From NCBI GenBank assembly GCA_963826505.1, contig CAWGXG010000005.1, positions 372,001-436,000 of the forward strand: a stretch of 64,000 nt of DNA, in the 5' to 3' direction. Under the pieces are notes generated by a model. It did not search any database, was not told where the DNA came from, and saw only the letters and a program-made list of their open reading frames with translations. Position numbers and translations under genes: made by a program. This DNA comes from CAWGXG01 sp963826505. GTDB lineage: Bacteria > Chloroflexota > Anaerolineae > Aggregatilineales > Aggregatilineaceae. Positions 43,301 to 51,102 of this stretch are shown here, in pieces; positions within the stretch are counted from its first letter, which is position 1; every line of letters starts with the position of its first letter.

Positions 43301-43755
43301 TGGACGCCTTACCCTTGAACCCGAATGGCAAGATCGACCGTAACGCACTGCCAGCCCCGGCTGATGGCTTTTCGGACGAGCCGAGCGATTTCGTCGCACC
43401 CCAGACCCGTTACGAAAAGATACTGGCATCGATTTGGCAGGACGTGCTGAACAGAGAACACGTGAGTGTCAACGACAATTTCTTCGATCTCGGGGGTCAT
43501 TCCCTGCTGCTAGCCCGCGTACACAACCGGCTGCGCGAAATGGTCAAGCCCACTGTTCCGATGATCGATCTGTTCCAGTACCCAACCATAGCCAGTCTGG
43601 CCAGGCATGTTGAGAGCCTGCAAGTGACATCTGAACCTGCCGCTCTTGCTGATCAGGACGAACGGCAGGAGCAAGTTCGGGAGCGTGTTGCCCGCCAGAA
43701 AGAGGCGCTGCAAAAACGGTCCGAGAGCGCACGTAAACGCCGGTCACGCCCATGA
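40360..43755 (+). CDS. NRPS module 3: C-A-PCP with C-terminal docking-like tail
   Basis: 1131 residues. A short linker precedes the C domain with HHIVTDAWS at 180-188, where the usual Gly after Asp is Ala. The adenylation domain has YTSGSTGTPKG near 654, FDAATFEIW at 698-706 and GKIDRN at its end. PCP carries Ser1048 in LGGHSLL. Pocket residues read D-A-F-F-F-G-V-T-Y, nearest to isoleucine or valine-type codes, so an aliphatic residue is likely. The last 60 residues (DQDERQEQVRERVARQKEAL, then Lys/Arg-rich) form a charged helix, probably the docking element that passes the chain to the polyketide synthase starting 135 bp later. Confidence 0.95.
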   Translation: MVMNQREPDPRSRLSAKKLALLESRLRGELPEAARQHAITPRPELDRIPLSFAQQRLWFLDQLMPGSPFYNIYNVVRVTYPVNPVVLERSIQEIVRRHEVFRTVFSVEEGEPVQIIKSTMNVPLEMVDLRGLAPDEREAHAQQRATAEVHRPFDLAEGPLLRTILLQISDSDSLILISMHHIVTDAWSMGIFFRELNTLYEAFVFGRPSPLPDPPLQYADFAVWQRGVIQGELKERELDYWRQQLDGAPALQMPSDRPHGSVQSFRGAYISLTFPETLNDALKDLSRREGVTLFMTLLAAFKTLIHRYTGQNDIIVGSPIAGRTRTELEQIIGFFVNTLVMRTRLSDEFSFRELLHVVQKVALEAYAHQDLPFEMLVEELQPERDPSRNPLFQVMFQVITMASNDGAPAAPDLPLEIKVDTAKFDLTLTLTDTGSLLTGSLEYNTDLFDEETAARLIRCYQTLLEGIAADPDMRLGDLPLLSAEEQKQLVVDNNATTSEFPGETPVHRLFEAQAATTPDAPAVTMEGRTVSYRELNEQANQLAHYLRRKGVTPQQAIGIGLERSIEMIVATLAVLKAGAVYLPLDPTHPKQRLATMLTDARAPLLLTNRSFRDRVPDALEQIIELDADQQYIAQENTSNLDGYSGGGQVAYIMYTSGSTGTPKGIMIPHKGIARLVLNTNYITIRPGDRMTHASNCSFDAATFEIWGALLNGAHLIIVPKDVTLSYEEYANFIQKQHIDVLFLTTALFNQLAQHAPWTFHTVRDLFFGGEAADARWVREVLQHGAPNRLLHVYGPTESTTYAMWQLVRDVPQGASTIPIGRAVGNTQIYLLDQRLHPVPIGVPGELYIGGEGLAHGYLNQPAMTAENFIPNPFASSGARLYKTGDLAQFLADGAIEFLGRADQQIKLRGFRIELGEIQISLEAFPGVRAAAVIMRKDRPGDPRLVAYLVPEPGADVPIDTLRTFLRDQLPEYMIPAAFVLLDALPLNPNGKIDRNALPAPADGFSDEPSDFVAPQTRYEKILASIWQDVLNREHVSVNDNFFDLGGHSLLLARVHNRLREMVKPTVPMIDLFQYPTIASLARHVESLQVTSEPAALADQDERQEQVRERVARQKEALQKRSESARKRRSRP

Positions 43756-43890
43756 GAGATTCATGATGATGCAGCGGCTGGCAGCCCAAACCCATGGAGT
43801 TCAAACATCGCACATCTATTCGCGCCACACAGCGAAAGGAGAAGTCTCGGCAGCCTGACTGGTTGAAACGCCAGCACGCCGAGCATTCTT

Positions 43891-46800
43891 ATGGCAGACA
43901 ACGTGAGCCAACCGGTCGATGCCTATGCCGACGCCATTGCCATCATCGGCATGAGTTGTCGTTTTCCCGACGCACCCGATCCTGATCAGTACTGGCGCAA
44001 CTTGCGAGATGGGGTCGAGTCCGTGCGGGCCTTCACCGCGGACGATCTACTGGCGGCGGGAGTCGATCCCGCCCTCATGAACCATCCGAACTATGTCAAT
44101 TCGGGGGTTGTGCTCGAAGACGTCGAGAAGTTCGACGCGGCGTTTTTTGGCTTCAGCCCGCGTGATGCCGAAATTCTGGACCCTCAACAACGCTTCTTTT
44201 TGGAATGCGCCTGGCACGCGCTCGAAGATGCGGGTTACGACCCGGCGACCTATGACGGGCTGATCGGCGTGTATGGTGGGGCAGATATGAGCACCTATCT
44301 GTTTTACCTCTACGCCAATCCAGAAATCGTGAGTTCAGTCGGACCGTTTGCGATCTCGCTGGCCAACGACAAAGACCACGTCACAACCCGTGTCGCCTAC
44401 AAGCTGAATCTTAAGGGTCCTGCTGTCACCATTCAGACGACCTGTTCAACCTCACTGGTTGCGGTATGCCAGGCGAGCCAGAGTCTGCTGTATTACCAAT
44501 GCGACATGGCCCTCGCGGGTGGTACCGCAATCGCTCTGCCGCAGCGGGTCGGGTACATCTACCAGGAAGGCGGCATCGCGTCACCGGACGGACGCTGCCG
44601 GGCGTTCGACGCAGCAGCGCGCGGCACGATCGGAGGCAGCGGCACCGGCATCGTCGTCCTAAAACGGTATGCCGACGCGCTCGACGATGGCGATTGTATC
44701 CGCGCTGTGATTCGGGGATTCGGGGTCAACAACGACGGCTCGTTGAAGGTCGGTTATACGGCACCCAGCGTAGACGGTCAGGCCGACGCTATTGCTACGG
44801 CGCAGGCCATGGCCGCCGTTGAGCCGGAGAGCATCAGTTATATCGAGGCCCACGGCACCGGCACGCCTTTAGGCGATCCGATCGAACTGGCAGCATTGAC
44901 GCAGGTCTTCCGCGCTCAGACTGCCGAAAAGGGCTTTTGCGGCATCGGCTCGGTCAAGACGAATTTTGGACATCTGAACTCAGCGGCGGGCGTCGCGGGT
45001 CTGATCAAGGTCGTGCTGTCGCTCGAAAACGAGATGCTACCCCCGAGTCTGCATTTCGAACGCCCGAATCCGAACATCGACTTTGCCAACAGCCCTTTTT
45101 ACGTGGTCGACCGCCTGCAGGAGTGGAAAAGCAACGGCGCGCCGCGCCGCGCGGGTGTGAGTTCGTTTGGCATCGGCGGGACAAACGCGCACCTCGTCGT
45201 CGAGGAGGCGCCGCCCTCGCCCCCGCCCGGGCCGACCCGTCCGTGGCAATTGGTGGTCCTGTCCGCCAAGAGCGCAGCGGCGCTGGATCAGTCCACGACT
45301 AATCTGGGACGCCACCTGCGTGAACATCCAAACCGCCCACTAGCTGACGTGGCGTACACGCTCCAGGTAGGTCGCCAATCATTCAACTATCGACGGGCGC
45401 TGCTCGTGGCGGCCGATCAGGCCGATGCGGCTGCCCAGGCGCTCGAAACGAACGACGCGCGGCAGTGCATGACCGGCGTTCCGGGGAGCGGTCACCGCCC
45501 GATCATTTTCATGTTTTCGGGACAAGGGGCGCAGTATGTCGGCATGGGTCGCGAGTTGTATGCCTACGAGCCCTTGTTCCGCAACGTGATAGACGACTGC
45601 TGCGAGTTTCTTCAGCCGCATGTAGGGTTGGACCTTCGCACTATCCTGTTGGCCGAACCCAACCCAGCCGCGACCGACCAACTCCGGCAGACTGCCATCA
45701 CACAGCCAGCCCTGTTCACCTTGGAGTATGCACTCGCCCAGTTGTGGATGGAATGGGGCATACGCCCGCAGGCGATGGTCGGTCACAGCATCGGAGAATA
45801 TGTCGCCGCATGCCTTGCAGACGTGATCAGCTTGGAAGACGCCCTGGCCCTTGTCGCCACACGGGGACGCATGATGCAGGAGCTGCCCGCAGGCGCCATG
45901 CTTGTCGTGTACCAGTCCGAACGGGATGTGTCCCCATTGCTTGACCGGGGCCTCTCTCTGGCCGCGATCAACGGCCCGACGCTATGCGTGGTCTCCGGTC
46001 CTGAGGAAGACGTTTCAGCCGCCGAAGCGTGGCTGGATCAGCAGCGGGTGCACCATCAGCGTCTGCACACATCCCACGCGTTCCATTCGACCATGTTCGA
46101 GCCCATGATCGAGGCGTTCGTCGAAGAAGTCAGCCGCGTACCGTTGAGCGCGCCGCGCATCCCCTATCTTTCCAACCTCACGGGCGGATGGATCACGGCT
46201 GACATGGCCACCGATCCCGGCTATTATGGACGCCATCTGCGCCAGACCGTGCAGTTCGCACGATCGGTCGAAGCCATGACACAGGATGCGAAAACGATCT
46301 TGCTGGAAGTCGGTCCCGGCAAGACGCTCAGCACGCTTGCCTCGCAGCATCCCGACCTGCAAAGTCAGCAGCTTGTGCTGTCGTCTTTGCCCCATCCCCG
46401 GGAACGCCAATCGGAAGCCATGACGATGCTCCAGTCACTCGGCCAACTCTGGCTGGCCGGAGTGAGCGTAGACTGGAAGGGCTTCTACGCGCACGAGCGC
46501 CGGATGCGCGTTTCCTTACCCACCTACCCGTTTGAGCGCCAGCGCTATTGGGCAAGACCGTCGCGAGGCACGGCGCAGCCCACGCCTCAGGCACCCGACA
46601 AAGCCGCAATTGAAGACTGGTTTTACCGCCCAGTCTGGCAGCCAGCGTCACCGGCCGGTTCTGGCGCGACGGTCAAACATCGTTGGTTGGTGTTGGTCGA
46701 CGATGGCCCGCTTGGCTCACAGTTGCCGGTCGAGCTGCAGCGCCAGGGTCACGAGGTGATCACGGTCGCTCAGCACGATACTTACCGGCGGCTGAGCGCT

Positions 46801-48549
46801 TCTGAGTTCCGGGTTGCCCCAGACCGGCCCGATCACTTCGCGGCGCTGTTCAAGGAGCTGTCGGCGAGCGGCGCGCTTCCCGATCGCATACTCCATCTAT
46901 GGAGCGTTGTAGGTGATCGTGATCCGGGTTCATCGCAGGCACTTCAAAGCGCCGGTTTCTTCAGCCTGCTCTTCCTGGCGCAAGTCATCGCGGAACACAT
47001 GCCCTCACAATCGGTGCAGCTGCGCGTGGTCACCGATCATGCCTTTCTGGTCAACGGGCAGGAAGGCGTATACCCGGAACAAGCTATGATGACCGGCGCA
47101 TGCCGGGTGATCGGCCAGGAACTCCTGAATGTGACGGGACAGGTGATTGATATCACCGACCTGCAGGTCGAGACGACCCTCGACGGAGTGGCACCTATCC
47201 TGGTGAAGGAGCTTGGTCTGGAACCGTCCGAACCCGTGGTCGCCCTCCGCCCCGACGGGCGCTGGGCGCGTTCATACCAACACGTGCGGCTCGATCCGGC
47301 AGAAGGCACACGACAGTTACGTTCCAACGGTGTATACCTGATCACGGGGGGACTCGGCGGTATCGGCTTGGCCCTGGCCGAATACTTAGCCCGAACGGTA
47401 CAGGCACGTCTCGTACTGATTGGGCGGAAGGCGCTGCCGCCGCGCGCAGAATGGCAGCACCGGTCCAATGGCACTAACCCTGTCGTGGAGAAGCTGCTTG
47501 AGCTGGAACAACTTGGCGCCGAGCTGATGGTCGAAAGCGTGGACGTGACCTCCCGTACCCAAATGCAGGAGCTGGCTGACCGCATTGGCCACCGCTTCGG
47601 AAAACTCGATGGCATCATTCACGCGGCGGGCGTGGCGGGCGGCGGGATTATCCAATTGAAAACGGCGGAACAGGCGCAGCGCGTGATGGCTCCCAAGTTG
47701 GAGGGCACACAGGTTCTCGCCGAGGTCTTTGGCGAGCATGAGCTCGATTTTGTCATCCTGTGCTCGTCGCTCAGCGCGCAGTTGGGCGGCTTCGGGCAGA
47801 TCGACTACTGTGCAGCCAATTGCTACCTCGATGCGTTCGCCGCGCAGAATGTTTTCCAGCAGCACGGCACCCATACGATCTCAGTCAACTGGGATACCTG
47901 GGCTGAGGTCGGCATGGCGGTCACCACTCAGGTGCCGGATGAACTCAAGCGCTGGCAAGCCGAAGGGCTGCGGCGAGGCATCAAGACAGCCGACGGCATG
48001 CAAGCCTTTGAGCGCATTCTGGGTGCGGAGGGGACACAGGTCGCCACGTCGACCGTCGATCTGTCGACTCGCATCGCGCAGGCCATACGACTCCAGCCAA
48101 CGAGGGCCGTCACGACACCTGTGATGGGCAACTCAGCGTCCCACCCGCGACCAAGTATGTCCACCGAGTACGTTGCGCCCCGCACTCGCACCGAGACCAT
48201 CATTGCAGGCATCTGGCAAGAACTGCTGGGGATTCAGCAGATCGGCATCAACGATAACTTCCTGGAGCTGGGCGGTCATTCCTTGCTGGCCATCCAGTTA
48301 ATTTCGCGTATTCGAGATGCCTTACACTACGAACTATCGGTGCAGGCGCTCTTCGATACGCCAACTGTAGCAGCTATCGCCCTGCTAGTCGACGGGGGCC
48401 AGCCAATCCAGGCGGGGGCCGATGAACCGCCGACCCTGACGCGTCTGCCGCGCGACCAGTTCCGGGGACGGATTTCCCCGGAAGGCACGGTCGAACTGCC
48501 GGACGCACTGAAGAAACAGCCGAAAAGCCGGACTGGCAAGCAGCTATAA
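43891..48549 (+). CDS. Type I polyketide synthase module: KS-AT-KR-ACP
   Basis: 1552 residues. KS: AIIGMSCRFPDAP near residue 17, active-site Cys185 in TTCSTSLVAV, EAHGTGTPLGDP and KTNFGHLNSAAG for the two His residues. AT: GHSIGEYVAA with Ser633 and a HAFHS motif near 729, the usual sign of malonyl rather than methylmalonyl choice. KR: NADPH site TGGLGGIG near 1152 and catalytic Tyr1306 in DYCAAN, with no LDD motif. ACP: Ser1464 in LGGHSLL. No DH, ER, MT or TE domain is present. After the ACP there are only about 90 residues, including a proline-poor tail ending in KKQPKSRTGKQL. It adds one two-carbon unit to the peptide and reduces the keto group to a hydroxyl. Confidence 0.96.
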   Translation: MADNVSQPVDAYADAIAIIGMSCRFPDAPDPDQYWRNLRDGVESVRAFTADDLLAAGVDPALMNHPNYVNSGVVLEDVEKFDAAFFGFSPRDAEILDPQQRFFLECAWHALEDAGYDPATYDGLIGVYGGADMSTYLFYLYANPEIVSSVGPFAISLANDKDHVTTRVAYKLNLKGPAVTIQTTCSTSLVAVCQASQSLLYYQCDMALAGGTAIALPQRVGYIYQEGGIASPDGRCRAFDAAARGTIGGSGTGIVVLKRYADALDDGDCIRAVIRGFGVNNDGSLKVGYTAPSVDGQADAIATAQAMAAVEPESISYIEAHGTGTPLGDPIELAALTQVFRAQTAEKGFCGIGSVKTNFGHLNSAAGVAGLIKVVLSLENEMLPPSLHFERPNPNIDFANSPFYVVDRLQEWKSNGAPRRAGVSSFGIGGTNAHLVVEEAPPSPPPGPTRPWQLVVLSAKSAAALDQSTTNLGRHLREHPNRPLADVAYTLQVGRQSFNYRRALLVAADQADAAAQALETNDARQCMTGVPGSGHRPIIFMFSGQGAQYVGMGRELYAYEPLFRNVIDDCCEFLQPHVGLDLRTILLAEPNPAATDQLRQTAITQPALFTLEYALAQLWMEWGIRPQAMVGHSIGEYVAACLADVISLEDALALVATRGRMMQELPAGAMLVVYQSERDVSPLLDRGLSLAAINGPTLCVVSGPEEDVSAAEAWLDQQRVHHQRLHTSHAFHSTMFEPMIEAFVEEVSRVPLSAPRIPYLSNLTGGWITADMATDPGYYGRHLRQTVQFARSVEAMTQDAKTILLEVGPGKTLSTLASQHPDLQSQQLVLSSLPHPRERQSEAMTMLQSLGQLWLAGVSVDWKGFYAHERRMRVSLPTYPFERQRYWARPSRGTAQPTPQAPDKAAIEDWFYRPVWQPASPAGSGATVKHRWLVLVDDGPLGSQLPVELQRQGHEVITVAQHDTYRRLSASEFRVAPDRPDHFAALFKELSASGALPDRILHLWSVVGDRDPGSSQALQSAGFFSLLFLAQVIAEHMPSQSVQLRVVTDHAFLVNGQEGVYPEQAMMTGACRVIGQELLNVTGQVIDITDLQVETTLDGVAPILVKELGLEPSEPVVALRPDGRWARSYQHVRLDPAEGTRQLRSNGVYLITGGLGGIGLALAEYLARTVQARLVLIGRKALPPRAEWQHRSNGTNPVVEKLLELEQLGAELMVESVDVTSRTQMQELADRIGHRFGKLDGIIHAAGVAGGGIIQLKTAEQAQRVMAPKLEGTQVLAEVFGEHELDFVILCSSLSAQLGGFGQIDYCAANCYLDAFAAQNVFQQHGTHTISVNWDTWAEVGMAVTTQVPDELKRWQAEGLRRGIKTADGMQAFERILGAEGTQVATSTVDLSTRIAQAIRLQPTRAVTTPVMGNSASHPRPSMSTEYVAPRTRTETIIAGIWQELLGIQQIGINDNFLELGGHSLLAIQLISRIRDALHYELSVQALFDTPTVAAIALLVDGGQPIQAGADEPPTLTRLPRDQFRGRISPEGTVELPDALKKQPKSRTGKQL

Positions 48550-48579
48550 GCTGACGGAAACGCCAAAGGATCACAGAGC

Positions 48580-49341
48580 GTGAGACCAACCCATTCGGCT
48601 GAGCATTGGTTCGAGAGATACCCCCCACCGGCTGCCGCGCGCCTGCGGCTGGTGTGTTTGCCGTATGCGGGCGGTGGGCCGGGCATCTACAGCGCGTGGG
48701 CCGCGCTGCTGCCACCACAAGTCGAACTGTGGGCCGTGCTGCTGCCCGGACGGGGACCGAATATCAAAGAATCGCCTGCCACATGCATCGATGTGTTGAT
48801 CCAGCATCTGGTCGATGTTCTGGCATTGCATCGCGACCTCCCGCTGGCCCTGTTTGGGCACAGCATGGGCGCCATTCTGGCCTTCGAGCTGGCACGCGAG
48901 CTACGCCGCCGCGAGTTGGAGCAGCCAGCGCACCTGTTCGTCTCCGGCCATGCCGCGCCGCAATTGCTGCCACTCAGCGAGCCAATTCACGATCTGCCCG
49001 ATGCGGAGTTCTTGCAGCATATCCGCGACTTTGAAGGCACGCCCGAGGAAGTACTGCAACACGCAGAACTTATGCAGATTCTACTGCCCATCCTCCGAGC
49101 AGATTTTGCGATGTTCGAAGCGTATCAGTACGCCGATGAGGGTCCCTTGGCGTGTGCCCTCTCGGCGTTTGGTGGCTGGCAAGATACCTCGGTCACCCGG
49201 GATCAGCTCGAGCTGTGGCGCGCGCAAACACTCGGGGCGTTTCGGCTGCGCATGTTTCAGGGTGGACACTTCTATTTGAATCAGGCGCGCCCCGCCCTGT
49301 TGCAGGCCATCGCCTATGATCTCCAAACGCTGCTGACATGA
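48580..49341 (+). CDS. Type II thioesterase
   Basis: A 253-residue alpha/beta hydrolase of the GrsT/RifR type that removes stalled or mis-primed groups from carrier domains. It has LPYAGGGPGIYSAW at the start, the nucleophile elbow FGHSMG with Ser95, GGWQD-like catalytic Asp region, and His230 in GGHFYLN. The start is GTG at 48580, with AAAGGA nine bases upstream, 30 bp after the PKS stop. In clusters lacking an integrated thioesterase such a free enzyme could also release the final product, although its usual job is editing. Confidence in the family is high. Confidence 0.92.
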   Translation: MRPTHSAEHWFERYPPPAAARLRLVCLPYAGGGPGIYSAWAALLPPQVELWAVLLPGRGPNIKESPATCIDVLIQHLVDVLALHRDLPLALFGHSMGAILAFELARELRRRELEQPAHLFVSGHAAPQLLPLSEPIHDLPDAEFLQHIRDFEGTPEEVLQHAELMQILLPILRADFAMFEAYQYADEGPLACALSAFGGWQDTSVTRDQLELWRAQTLGAFRLRMFQGGHFYLNQARPALLQAIAYDLQTLLT

Positions 49342-49353
49342 AAGGATCGACAC

Positions 49354-49563
49354 ATGGAAACCGAGGACCGCACCATCTACAAGGTGGTGATCAACCACGA
49401 AGAGCAATATTCGATCTGGCCCGCCGACCGGGACAACCCCGCGGGCTGGGTAGATGCCGGGAAGGTAGGCACCAAGGCCGAATGTCTGGCCCATATCAAC
49501 GAGGTCTGGACGGACATGCGACCGCTGAGTTTGCGTAAGCAGATGGCGGACGATCAGTCATAG
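49354..49563 (+). CDS. MbtH-like protein
   Basis: A 69-residue protein with the hallmark NPAGWVDAGKVG, ECLAHINEVWTDMRPLSLR and two Trp residues that grip the adenylation domain. MbtH proteins bind and stabilise the adenylation domains of NRPS enzymes, and one or more of the three modules here probably needs it. It lies 12 bp after the thioesterase and 14 bp before the acyltransferase. Confidence 0.97.
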   Translation: METEDRTIYKVVINHEEQYSIWPADRDNPAGWVDAGKVGTKAECLAHINEVWTDMRPLSLRKQMADDQS

Positions 49564-49577
49564 AGAGGGGAGCGTTC

Positions 49578-50123
49578 ATGCAGAGTTCGGATCTCCAAAT
49601 TTCGACGCCTGCGGTACAAATCGGAGCCTATACCTATTACCCGCCAGATCTCGTGCTCAAAACTTGGGTTCCAGGGGAGCGGATCATCATTGGCAAGTAC
49701 TGCTCTATCGCCGAGCGCGTAACCATCTGCACAGGGGGGATGCGGCGAACCGACACGGCCGCGCTGTTTCCCTTGGACGTAGGCCGGGCCTACCAGACTA
49801 CGAAGCCTACGACTATCGGCAACGACGTCTGGATCGGCTTTGGTGCCATGGTTCTCGGCGGTGCGACGATCGGAGATGGCGCGATCGTCGCCAGCGGCGC
49901 GGTCGTATTTTCCGACGTGCCGCCCTTCGCGGTTGTGGCCGGCAATCCTGCTCGTGTGATGCGCTATCGCTTCAGCCGCCCTATTGTCGAACGGCTGCTG
50001 CGCATCGCGTGGTGGAACTGGCCTCATCCGGTCGTGCTGGCCAACGTGGAGTGGTTCTACCGGCCCATTACTGAGTTTGTCAGCCAATTCGATCCGTCGG
50101 GAACGGAATCCAACCATGAATGA
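49578..50123 (+). CDS. CatB/Vat-type hexapeptide-repeat acyltransferase
   Basis: A 181-residue left-handed beta-helix acyltransferase. Hexapeptide repeats run through IIGKYCSIAERVTICTGG, TIGNDVWIGFGAMVLGGATIGDGAIVASGAVVFSDVPPFAVVAGNPARVMRYRF. Relatives (chloramphenicol and streptogramin acetyltransferases) acetylate hydroxyls, with a catalytic His usually in this region. Here it follows MbtH closely and overlaps the next gene by eight bases, so it probably belongs to the pathway and may acylate the hydroxyl made by the KR domain, or hand an acyl group to the carrier protein that follows. That is inference. Confidence 0.9.
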   Translation: MQSSDLQISTPAVQIGAYTYYPPDLVLKTWVPGERIIIGKYCSIAERVTICTGGMRRTDTAALFPLDVGRAYQTTKPTTIGNDVWIGFGAMVLGGATIGDGAIVASGAVVFSDVPPFAVVAGNPARVMRYRFSRPIVERLLRIAWWNWPHPVVLANVEWFYRPITEFVSQFDPSGTESNHE

Positions 50124-50340
50124 GCTGATCCAGATCATCCAAGATAAGCTTCAGATCGACCTTGCGATTGGGCCGGATACGGCGCTCATCAGCGGCGGCA
50201 TAATCGACAGCTTCCACGTGATCGTGCTGCTCAACGCGCTGGAAGATCATTACCACATTCGGATTGATCCGGTGGACGTGGGAGTTGACAATTTCGACAC
50301 GCCAGAGCAGATCTATCGTTATGTCCAGCGCCTTACATAA
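50116..50340 (+). CDS. Free acyl/peptidyl carrier protein
   Basis: A 74-residue carrier protein with the phosphopantetheine Ser32 in GGIIDSFHVIVLLNALED, and a typical four-helix pattern ending YRYVQRL. The DSF rather than DSL motif and the acidic surface fit the group of stand-alone acyl or aminoacyl carriers. Its start at 50116 overlaps the acyltransferase stop. It could deliver the starter group to the first C domain (33730) or carry a tailoring intermediate. It closes the cluster; the next genes are on the opposite strand. Confidence 0.85.
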   Translation: MNELIQIIQDKLQIDLAIGPDTALISGGIIDSFHVIVLLNALEDHYHIRIDPVDVGVDNFDTPEQIYRYVQRLT

Positions 50341-50433
50341 GCGGTGGTCCCGGTGAGCCGGTGATAATTTCCCCGACCATAGGCCTGTAATGCGCGTTTG
50401 CTGGCCTTTGAGTAGCGACCGAGACGCGCTCCC

Positions 50434-50967
50434 CTATCTCCCGGCTTGAGGTTCCGGATCTGAGAGTAGCTCGAGACTGAGCAGCATGTTCGCACCCGGC
50501 AGATAATAGGCGCGTACCGGAATCTCGTGTTCCAACGCCTCGTATTCGACCTGGTCAACCGAAAACTCCTTATCACCAATGCGGCAAAAATAGGAAGTTC
50601 TTCGGATGCCTTCGGAACCATAATGTACGCTGATTCTTCTGGACATGACCCCTTCGAGGATCGTCACGGTGCCTGGTTCGCTCATTTGGAAAAGAAGAAA
50701 TGCGGAGGCCCCGCCAAGAATGAGACCTGTCGCACCCAGGAAATACGTGAGCGCCGACCTGTAGGCCACAACACTCAGGATCATGCCAACACTGACCAGC
50801 AGCGTAACCGCGAAAACGCGTGTCTGGCCTTTCAAGCTCTGCTGTTGGAACGTCGATAGCTGGAGTTTTCGATTGGCTTCGAGATCTTCTGGGGTGAACC
50901 TGTGGGCCGCTACGACCGATCGCAACACTTCGGCGTCCGTCCGCGTGGATGGAGACGTGTTCGTCAT
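50434..50967 (-). CDS. Small membrane protein of unknown function
   Basis: A 177-residue protein with a soluble N-terminal part (AHRFTPEDLEANRKLQLSTFQQQSLKG), two adjacent transmembrane helices (VFAVTLLVSVGMILSVVAYRS and TYFLGATGLILGGASAFLLFQ), and a C-terminal beta-rich part (VTILEGVMSRRISVHYGSEG...KEFSVDQVEYEALE). The 'EANR-x-G-x-L-x-x-Q' start recalls small membrane proteins found near stress and envelope genes, but I cannot name the family. I chose the ATG at 50967, preceded by AGGGTGG; one at 51000 is less well placed. It converges on the carrier-protein gene. Confidence 0.7.
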   Translation of the reverse strand: MTNTSPSTRTDAEVLRSVVAAHRFTPEDLEANRKLQLSTFQQQSLKGQTRVFAVTLLVSVGMILSVVAYRSALTYFLGATGLILGGASAFLLFQMSEPGTVTILEGVMSRRISVHYGSEGIRRTSYFCRIGDKEFSVDQVEYEALEHEIPVRAYYLPGANMLLSLELLSDPEPQAGR

Positions 50968-51102
50968 ATAATCCACCCTCATGCTAACCGAAACGTGCAT
51001 ACTTCGATTCTACGAGAAGCCTAGACCGATCTGCAAAAGATCAGCAACTGAGCGAATGCCGAGGATGCGGTAGCTTTCAGGCGAAGTGAGACAAGCGAAG
51101 GT

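Larger units (their letters stand above)
30486..50340 (+). other. NRPS/PKS biosynthetic gene cluster
   Basis: About twelve genes, all on the plus strand: N-acetyltransferase homologue, phosphopantetheinyl transferase, helical protein, NRPS 1, 2 and 3, PKS, type II thioesterase, MbtH protein, hexapeptide acyltransferase and a free carrier protein. The core genes from 33730 onwards are tightly packed. It includes its own carrier-protein activator and MbtH partner, so it is biochemically self-sufficient except for chain release, which lacks an integrated domain. Confidence 0.85.
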
